Program-made: the position numbers and the translations under genes
Notes under the pieces: model-generated
Told to the model about the DNA's origin: nothing
The model's database searches: none
The model's input: only the letters and a program-made list of their open reading frames with translations
Part shown: piece after piece, positions 56,600-64,000 of the stretch
Position numbering within the stretch: the stretch's first letter is position 1
Layout: each line of letters starts with the position of its first letter
Assembly (NCBI GenBank): GCA_964017065.1
Contig: OZ024790.1
Span: 10,242,403-10,306,402 of the forward strand
DNA: 64,000 nt
From: Haliclona indistincta
Taxonomy: Eukaryota > Porifera > Demospongiae > Haplosclerida > Chalinidae
Reading direction: 5' to 3'

Positions 56600-56995
56600 C
56601 CGCTAGAATAAAACTTTCATTTCGCTAAGAACTAAGTTCAAAAGGCACATGCCAGACGAATTTCATGATTATTCGTGGGTGTTTAGCCCAGCACAGTATT
56701 CGTGTTAAGGCGCTAGACGAGTGGAAGAAAGAATAAGAAGAAAACGAAGATGACGAAACTCGATTTTCACCGTTTCCAGGTTCGTCACTTTAGTAACAAT
56801 TTCGAGCAATCTCCTTGCTACTGTAAGATGGGGCAACGCCAGATAGCAGATCTAAGTGTCTATGGACGTATAAAATTCATCACCAGGCGAAATATCAGCG
56901 TTTGAACGCTAATACATTGTATGTAGCCGCCATCTTGTTTTCTCGTTCATCCCTACATAGGGAGACACTACCGTGTCTCCCTAATACTCTTCAAT
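56600..56995 (+). repeat. Dispersed repeat R, copy R4 (right part)
   Basis: Matches about 470-856 of R1 in the same orientation, including the terminal GGGAGACAC/GTGTCTCCC hairpin, and diverges after CTAATA just as R1 does. It lies 300 bases upstream of the Helitron frame. Confidence 0.75.
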
Positions 56996-57645
56996 AACTA
57001 TTTTTATTCCGTATACATAAAGTGCAGTTTCATTTTTATATTCATGTATGTGCCAAGTTATATGAATACATGTCCATGCATACACATCAGTCATACCTGC
57101 TAGTACATATCATAAATTATTATGATTACTTAAAGTAGCCAGATGACATGTACTTTAAGTATAGCATAATACGCATGCATGACCAAACAGTGATACTGCC
57201 AAATGCATAATTATTATCATTATGAACCCATGACCAAAAGATATAGTACCTATCATAATTGTTTGCATACGATATAGAAAACCCTGCAGTCAGCTGATAA
57301 GGTATGGGGATTATAAGGCTTATAATTATTTCAACAGCAAGCAGTGTTCTCTCCAGGATTAAACATTCAAGTTTTGCATTGACACCAAAAATTAATTTAA
57401 CACTTTTGGAATGAGTATACAGTCTGTAACTATGATTTCAGGCTCAAAATAACCACAAAAATAATGAGAATTAAGTGGTGCATTATCAAAACCAAGTGGT
57501 GCAACACCACTCAAAAATAGCCCAACGAGAACCGTGGGCACTGACAGCAAGAAAACATGCGCTTATAGTTATGTGAGATGCGCCTAACAATTCGCCAGTA
57601 TGGTAATCGCTATAACTGATTCACAACCTGTATGCATAAATGCAT

Positions 57646-57878
57646 AAAGACTTTTATTCAAAATTTACTCAAGACAATGCAGTCAGACAATGGGCAGTTT
57701 TATACCTGTACTGGAGCACCATTTATGATTCATTATAGCTTCTCCATAGTAAAACAACTATTATGGTTATGGAGAAGCTATACGAATGATAAATGGTGCT
57801 CTATAGTACAGGTATAAAACTGCCCATTCCTGACTGCATGAGTTGCATTGTCTTGAGTAAATTTTTAATAAAGGACTT
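57646..57878. repeat. Foldback (hairpin) repeat
   Basis: Two arms of roughly 105 bases (ACTTTTATTCAAAATTTACTCAAG…, TTTATACCTGTACTGGAGCACC, TAGCTTCTCCATA) with a short AT loop near 57,750. The rest of 57,000-58,600 is AT-rich and shows no gene. It presumably includes the promoter of the oxidase gene. Confidence 0.8.
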
Positions 57879-58918
57879 GTGCTCTGTTTTTTGTACATGT
57901 GTCCATACACATTTTAATGCTCCCAATTTTGGAATGTATCAGTGTACTGTGTGTAATTTCTTATAGAATGCAGACTTGTTATCTGTAATACTTTTTACCA
58001 ATACCAAACCACAGATGAAGCCCATCCAGCTGTTACCAAGATTGAATCAGTACATCTGGAGAAGCCAGCCTTCTGAACCTCTCTACTGGCTGACAAGCAT
58101 GACTTGCAATACAGCTTGGTCTTATAGGATAAGAGCCAGCTTGTCATGAGCGTATTTGATCACGGTCTGCGTGACATGAAACTTAGCAAAAAACAAGAAA
58201 TAATTTCTGACCTGACTCTCTATAGTCTAACTATCATCAATGCTTAGTAATCACCATCATCATGTATTGTACGTTATTTTTAATGTAATATTTATCCTAT
58301 TACACACTGAGGGCCTAATGAGTCAGTGCTATGTGCAGCCTTCACTCGACCTCTTTTTATGACAATCTATAGCATAAACGTAGAGATTTTCCGGCGCCAG
58401 GAAAATTTCGTGGGTAAAATATAAAATGTATTGGGACGGCTGACGCGAAACATTTCGCGCTCAATGAAAAACGCGAACACTCGAAATTTTCTACGTTTAC
58501 GGTATGGTCATACCAGTAGCAGAGTTCTAACACCAGGCTAGGGTACAAGTCAACTGACATAAGATACTGTGAAAATAATGTATTTAAAACTGATGAACCG
58601 CTATACATTTTGCTCAAAACGTTATCACAGCTGTACACCATAGCTATAGCACGACTAGGCTCTGCTGTCATGCAAGTGCTTTACTATAGCTATAAATATG
58701 TATGTAAATGGTGTGTCAGCAAGCAAGCTATCATCCTATACATTCAGCACTGGAAATTACTCTTTCTTCGCTTCTGCCGTTCGTTCACGCATGCGCGCGT
58801 CATTCGAGATTATATATACGGCATGCAGGCTGGTATAAAACTATGCGAAGTCATTTTGTTTCATGTCAAAAGATTGACCGTCATAAACTGCTTCACGAGT
58901 ACGAGCGGGCGTACAACG

Positions 58919-61900
58919 ATGGATGAAAATGAGACTGAAAGCGTCGACGGTGGTGGTAATATCATTAAAACCCAAGTACTCATTGTAGGCAGCGGCTTGC
59001 TTGGCGCAACGTTTGCACGCAGACTGACAGAAGGAGGCATGCAGGTGCTTATGATTGATGCTGGAGCGCAACTTTCTCCTGAACCTGGATGGCATTTGAA
59101 AAACTCCTTTCTCTATCAGAAAGATATTGATCTTTTCCCGGGAGTGATTCAAGGTCAAATGTCTCTATTCTCGGTGCCTCCGGACAGGCGTGCGAATCCG
59201 ACTCTAGATCCGGACGCATTCACGTACGACCGTGACGATGAAGAATACAAAAGGTATAATTTTCACCAATAATGATTAGCTATTACCTGGTTTTTTTTTA
59301 GCTTTGTTCAAAAGGGACAAAACCCAACCCAAAGTCCCTACGACAATTTGCCAGCAGCGTATGCTACTTACGCAGTAGGCGGAATGGGAACACACTGGAC
59401 GAATGCTACGCCACGTGAGAATCCAGATGTTGAACGAAGCCCGCTTTTAAATAAAGAAGAATGGATCCACTATTATGGTGAATCTGAAAAACTATTGAAA
59501 ACGACTCAAGAAATGTACAAGGGTATTCGTAACACTGTTGTAAGAGAAAATCTGATCAAAGCATATCCTAAATTAAAAGCTCCTTATTCTCCCCAACAAC
59601 TACCACTTGCTGGCGAGAGAAGAAAAGAATCCCCCGAATTTGTTACCTGGACCGGAAGCAATACCGTACTTGGCAAGAAACTAGTCGAACAGATAATGTC
59701 GAAGAAGGAAGAGCTGATAAAACTCAAGGTAAATCTTTCACGCGACGAAAAGTTACCGTGACTATAGTGATGAATTCAAGTTCACTTCCGGCGCACAGTT
59801 TTAAAAAGATACAAGATATTTTGCATGTTTGTGCACTCTGTGAACCGGCCGCGTGGCAGCGTTTACGTCAGTGAAAGCTGCATGGCGCGGGCTGAGGCCA
59901 CAGTAACATGATGCAGCCAGACTGGCTTGAATAAAATTATGATGTACACGCAATAATAATGCTACTGTAAGCCGGTGTTTGTGCAAATTCCTGGTTTGCG
60001 CGGAATATAATATTCTTGTGTGAAAAGCCAGACCGACTCGAGTGCATTATCCGCGTCTTAAAGTATTAGGTCAAAGATCAAAGACGCCGCCATGCTCATA
60101 GTGCACACTTTTGCCGGGAATTAATTTTATTGCACCAAGATGGTCGCCAACACGTTGTGAGTCACTTCAAGGATCTTTGACCGAGGTATGCTCTAAGGTT
60201 ACAAGATACTGGGCGTGGTTTGCGTTTCTCAGCAAGCGGTGCTCTACGTACTAAAACTTGGAAGATTTCAAGAGCAATAGATTAAGAAAAGGAAAGTATA
60301 CAACAAAAATAAATACTGTAGCTATTGCTGTTCGTGCGCTATGGCAGCCCCAAAATCAGACAACTACCGATTAGCCAAAAACCTCTCCTTGGACGATCAC
60401 GGTCAACTTGACAAATTTGCGCTTGGCGGTACATAGCAACAGTATGAGGGATTGACGAGAGCTTTTTTGCTTTGCTTTTTCCTGAATCAATAAACTAGCT
60501 GTAGAGTGTAGAAAATGGCATCGAATGCCAAATCCATGTACACATCCTCGCGTGGCTCGAATACGAAAAGAGATGTCACAAAAAAGATCTCGTCAATCCC
60601 TCCAAAAAGCCTTTCTTCCTTGGAGACCAAACGGCTTTCTCTACATTTCCTTATTTTGGCTACAAAAATTGCAACACGAAACGCAATACAAAAATACATT
60701 GATAACCGCGTATTTAAATGTACCGACAGTACCGCCACTGAAGAGTGGTTGCTCAGAGCAGAAGCGGATCTAGGGGGACCTGCCAGGGGGCCCATGGCCC
60801 CCAAAATTTCCCAGTAACATAGCCAGTAATAAGCCACACAATGGATTTTGTAAAAACTGTACAAGCCCACAAGTCACGTTCTATCATCTGATTGGCTGGA
60901 TGTTCAAGTTCTTAACTGTACAATTTTTACTATACCTCTTTTCTATTATATTATAGCCTATGTGGCAATGTATCCAGCTTGTTCGCAGCTATGATGGAAA
61001 AACTATCGAACTTGCTATAGTGAAGGATCTGCTCAATGATCAGTTATACCAAATTCGTGCCAAAGTGTTTGTTCTTGCTGCAGGAGCAATTCTTACTCCA
61101 CAGATTTTGTTCAATTCTGGTATTAAACCCTGCGCTCTTGGTCATTACTTATGTGCTCAAACCATGGCCTTCTGTCAGATTGTTCTCAAGCAAGAAATTG
61201 TTGACCGCATTCCTAATGATCCGCGTTGGGCAAAGGAGGTCGCAGAGTACCAGAAAACTCACCCTCATGACCCCATTCCAATTCCAATGAGTGATCCAAC
61301 TCCACAAGTAAGCAGCAGCAGCTCATGTACAGTTTAAGTTGTAACTATACCTATAATAGTTATGGCATCATAGATTACATGCAGCTATTATGCATGGATT
61401 GATGCTGCATCAGCACATCTATATGTATAAACTCTTCATGTAAAAAAGCATTAATTTTAATGATAATATTATACTTTATTTAGTGTTGGGTCCCTGTTTC
61501 TAAAACTCACCCATGGCATTGCCAAGTTCATGTGGATGCATTTTCCTATGGAGAAGTAAAACCCAACGTTGATCCTCGACTCATAGTGCAGTTACGTTGG
61601 TATGCAAGAGTAAACCCCAGTTATGCAAAACGAGTTGAATTCTCAGATAAAAATGTTGACACCTACTCTATGCCACAACCAACATTTCACTACTCGTTAA
61701 CGAAAGAGGAAAAAGATGATGCCCATAAAATGATGAAGGACATGTGCCATGCAGCCAGTGCTCTTGGTGGGTATCTACCAGGGTCAGAGCCTGCATTTTT
61801 AGATCTTGGTTCGGCCCTACATATCACAGTGAGCATACATGTATAGAATACAATCACTTAAGCAATAATTATTAATCATTATAGGGAACTTGTCGCATGG

Positions 61901-62115
61901 GTGCCAACAATGATGGAGAGTCGGTTGTTGACACCAACTCTAAAGTTTGGGATTTCACAAATCTCTACATTGGTTCGTGTGCAGTGATTCCTACTGGGAC
62001 AGCTTGCAACCCGACCAACACTGCCATGGCCCTCGCCATCAAATCCTGTGATGAAATCTTAAAACAGAACAAAAGGGGAATGTTCAAGTGCGACAAACTG
62101 GCTTCTAAACTTTAA
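58919..62115 (+). CDS. Pyranose 2-oxidase-like GMC flavoprotein with a peroxisomal SKL terminus
   Basis: Five exons: 58,919-59,253, 59,302-59,728, 60,957-61,307, 61,484-61,828 and 61,885-62,115. All are GT-AG with consistent phases, giving 562 residues. The N-terminal FAD Rossmann motif is [34 protein letters not shown] corresponds to the pyranose oxidase block whose His binds FAD covalently. The C-terminal catalytic part has [20 protein letters not shown], then [10 protein letters not shown], the usual His and Asn pair of the family. Known reaction: oxidation of aldopyranoses such as glucose at C2, reducing O2 to H2O2. The last residues are LASKL, a canonical PTS1 signal, implying peroxisomal import. 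Start MDENETES is chosen because homology begins soon after. Intron 2 (1,228 bases) carries repeat-like sequence near 60,760. Length is near bacterial homologues and shorter than fungal ones (about 620). Confidence 0.88.
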
Positions 62116-62549
62116 TATCTAGCTGGACAACTATAGTGCATGAACTTGATGTACGTGAAGTCACATTTTAACTCCCATAGTAAACAATGTAGCTAAATTT
62201 ATGTACTGGTTGTTTAATAATTTTCATACTATAATGCTGTATCTGTCAACATCAGTGATTTGAATTCGCTGAAAATAAGTTATTTTTATCTGACACTTTC
62301 ATGAATGATGTAATAGAAGAGACTCGAAAGATAATATTAATAATGAGACTAAAAATGAAAAAGAACAAAATATAGGACACTATATGCTTGAGTGGATTAG
62401 AATGTTTGAAGTGTGTATAGAACTCATCTAAGCAACGATAACACTTGTGTCATAAAGCCTGAGATTGTGGTGTGTCGTGTGTGATAAAAGCAGAAGAGAC
62501 ATAAAAAATGCACAGAATTGAGTTATGTGAATGGTTGTAAAAGTTTCGG

Positions 62550-64000
62550 TTATGAGCTTGACTGTGCAACAACTTCAACATCTCTCTGCAGTCTCTTTAG
62601 AGTGTTGACTGCGAACTGGTGTGTTACGCTTCTAAAGCTGACTCCGTTCACTGACAGTATCACATCCCTCGGCTTCAAGCCTCCCTCCCGCCCGGCTGCA
62701 CTGTCCTTCGATACAGACTTGACGCATATCGGCAGGTCTCCGTTTGGACTTCCCTTGCCACCAACGATACTAAATCCCAGACCACCAGAACAACGATTCA
62801 GATGAACAACCTTGATACTGCAATATGAGAAACACAAAAATTTGAATAATTTATGCTAACCGCATAAAATTTTAACAGGTGAAAGTATTTTGTGTGTTTG
62901 TGTGAAATTATTGCAATGTCTGATAAACTTGACGAAGATTACATCAAAAAATTGTAAAATCTTACTTTCCTGGTGGTTGCTGGAATTCTGGAGCAGGTGT
63001 GATGTGTGGTTGTTGATATAGATGCTGTCTACTGTCAGGTAAGCTCTGACCAACAATGCAACATCACGATAAAGAGACTGTTTGTGAAGATAGTCATCTT
63101 CAGCTACCTCTTCGAGTGACGTGTCCTTTGCATCAGAGTGGCGCCTCTAATCCCTCTACTAAGAGGCGAGGTAAAGGAGGGGATGGAGTCCTGCCCGTGA
63201 GGTGTGTGTGACTTTTTGCTTCGACCAGATCCTGCAAAGTACATAAACACCAATGTAATGTACATAGTGCTTCTGAATAGAATACAGACAGTATGTGACT
63301 AGTTGTAGTCGATAGCATGCTACAATATTGTGTTCTTGTCACCTCTTGTCGATGAAGAATTAGAGAACTCAGAGTAATGTTGTCCGTACGAGGCAGCAGC
63401 GGCGTGAGAGGTATCAGCGTGATCCGGTGTGGGTGCCGATAGTGTGCTGTGACCTCTGGGCACGTGCCTCACGGTCAGTTCAACGGTACCTCGACAAGCC
63501 TGTACATCAGAGAGAGAGAGAGAGAGAGAGCCATGACACAAATGGTGTATATGTACGGCTCATACCAATACATGAGAAGGTCTACATTTTTACCACACAT
63601 ACAGTAAACAAAAACATTTTACAGTAACTTAAATCTACACGAATTCGCGGGTGCTCTTCCATTGCAAAATTACGTGATTATTGTGATTTAGTCAATCACT
63701 TTTATACAGGACGCCAAAAAACGTGAAATTTATTGAATAACGCAAATCCGAGCAAATTGTATTAAAATAAAAATTTTACGGTTATGTATTGACATTTGTA
63801 CCTGTAGAAGTTGTATCACATGATCTTGTGTGGAGGTGGACACATTTTCTCTATTGACCGCTAGTATCGCGTCACCTGGTCTGATCCGACCACTCCTGTG
63901 AGCTACCTCTCCTGGTACCTGTACAGGAAGACAACCAGCAGTACGGTAACAGCACAATCACATTGAAAATGATTCAATGCTTACCAAACGATGGACAACG
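62550..64000 (-). CDS. 3' end of a multi-PDZ scaffold protein (runs off the window)
   Basis: Exons, 5' to 3': 63,985-64,000 (partial), 63,802-63,918, 63,343-63,499, 63,108-63,231, 62,966-63,043 and 62,550-62,817 (stop). Phases join cleanly. The first visible part is the second half of a PDZ domain (SGRIRPGDAILAVNRENVST). A Ser/Pro/Gln-rich linker follows (SLPDSRQHLYQQPHITPAPE). The C-terminal PDZ has the carboxylate-binding GGLGFSIVGGKGSPNGDLP and LKPRDVILSVNGVSFRSVTH, and the chain ends VEVVAQSSS. The protein is probably a membrane-associated scaffold; the exact family (PATJ/MUPP-like or other) cannot be told from this part. 62,116-62,549 between the two convergent genes shows no gene. Confidence 0.82.

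Overview
The window is eukaryotic. It is AT-rich, its genes are split by many short GT-AG introns, and it holds dense non-coding repeats and metazoan-type families: an MFSD8/CLN7-like transporter, CPT2, dihydrodiol dehydrogenase, a POT/SLC15-like transporter and a multi-PDZ scaffold. The mixture resembles a demosponge genome (Amphimedon-like). That placement is inference from gene content and repeat style, not a database match.

Layout. Positions 1-14,700 hold two tandem copies of a segmental duplication, and a third copy lies at about 23,480-31,760. The unit is: a 3' fragment of a dihydrodiol dehydrogenase gene, a ten-exon MFSD8-like gene on the minus strand, and a divergent seven-exon APH-fold kinase-like gene on the plus strand. 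Copy A has only the first exon of the kinase, cut at the duplication junction near 7,023. Copies B and C carry the whole kinase, each with its own frameshift at the catalytic loop. Copy C has a nested pair of insertions inside an MFSD8 exon, which may be spliced out as a new intron. Between copies B and C lie a truncated POT-like transporter, an intact single-exon CPT2, and a 5 kb cluster of nested repeats.

Positions 31,760-39,000 are mostly repeats, dominated by a 2.8 kb array of a 28-bp minisatellite. Positions 39,000-43,000 carry another copy of a receptor-tail exon group, broken by a Tc1/mariner-like element, and the intact dihydrodiol dehydrogenase gene that appears to be the source of the fragments upstream. 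Positions 43,060-48,130 contain almost no recognisable gene.

From 48,100 to 57,900 there is a large Helitron-type open reading frame (Rep HUH nuclease, PIF1-like helicase, C-terminal OTU domain), uninterrupted for about 2,142 codons and flanked by foldback elements. At 58,919-62,115 a five-exon gene encodes a pyranose 2-oxidase-like flavoprotein that ends in Ser-Lys-Leu, a canonical peroxisomal import signal. The window closes with the 3' end of a minus-strand multi-PDZ gene that runs off the right edge.

The genes do not form a pathway. CPT2 (mitochondrial), the oxidase (predicted peroxisomal), dihydrodiol dehydrogenase (cytosolic) and MFSD8 (lysosomal) are ordinary metabolic and organellar neighbours. 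The main story is repeated duplication and transposon insertion, with paralogous copies giving empty sites that define insertion boundaries.
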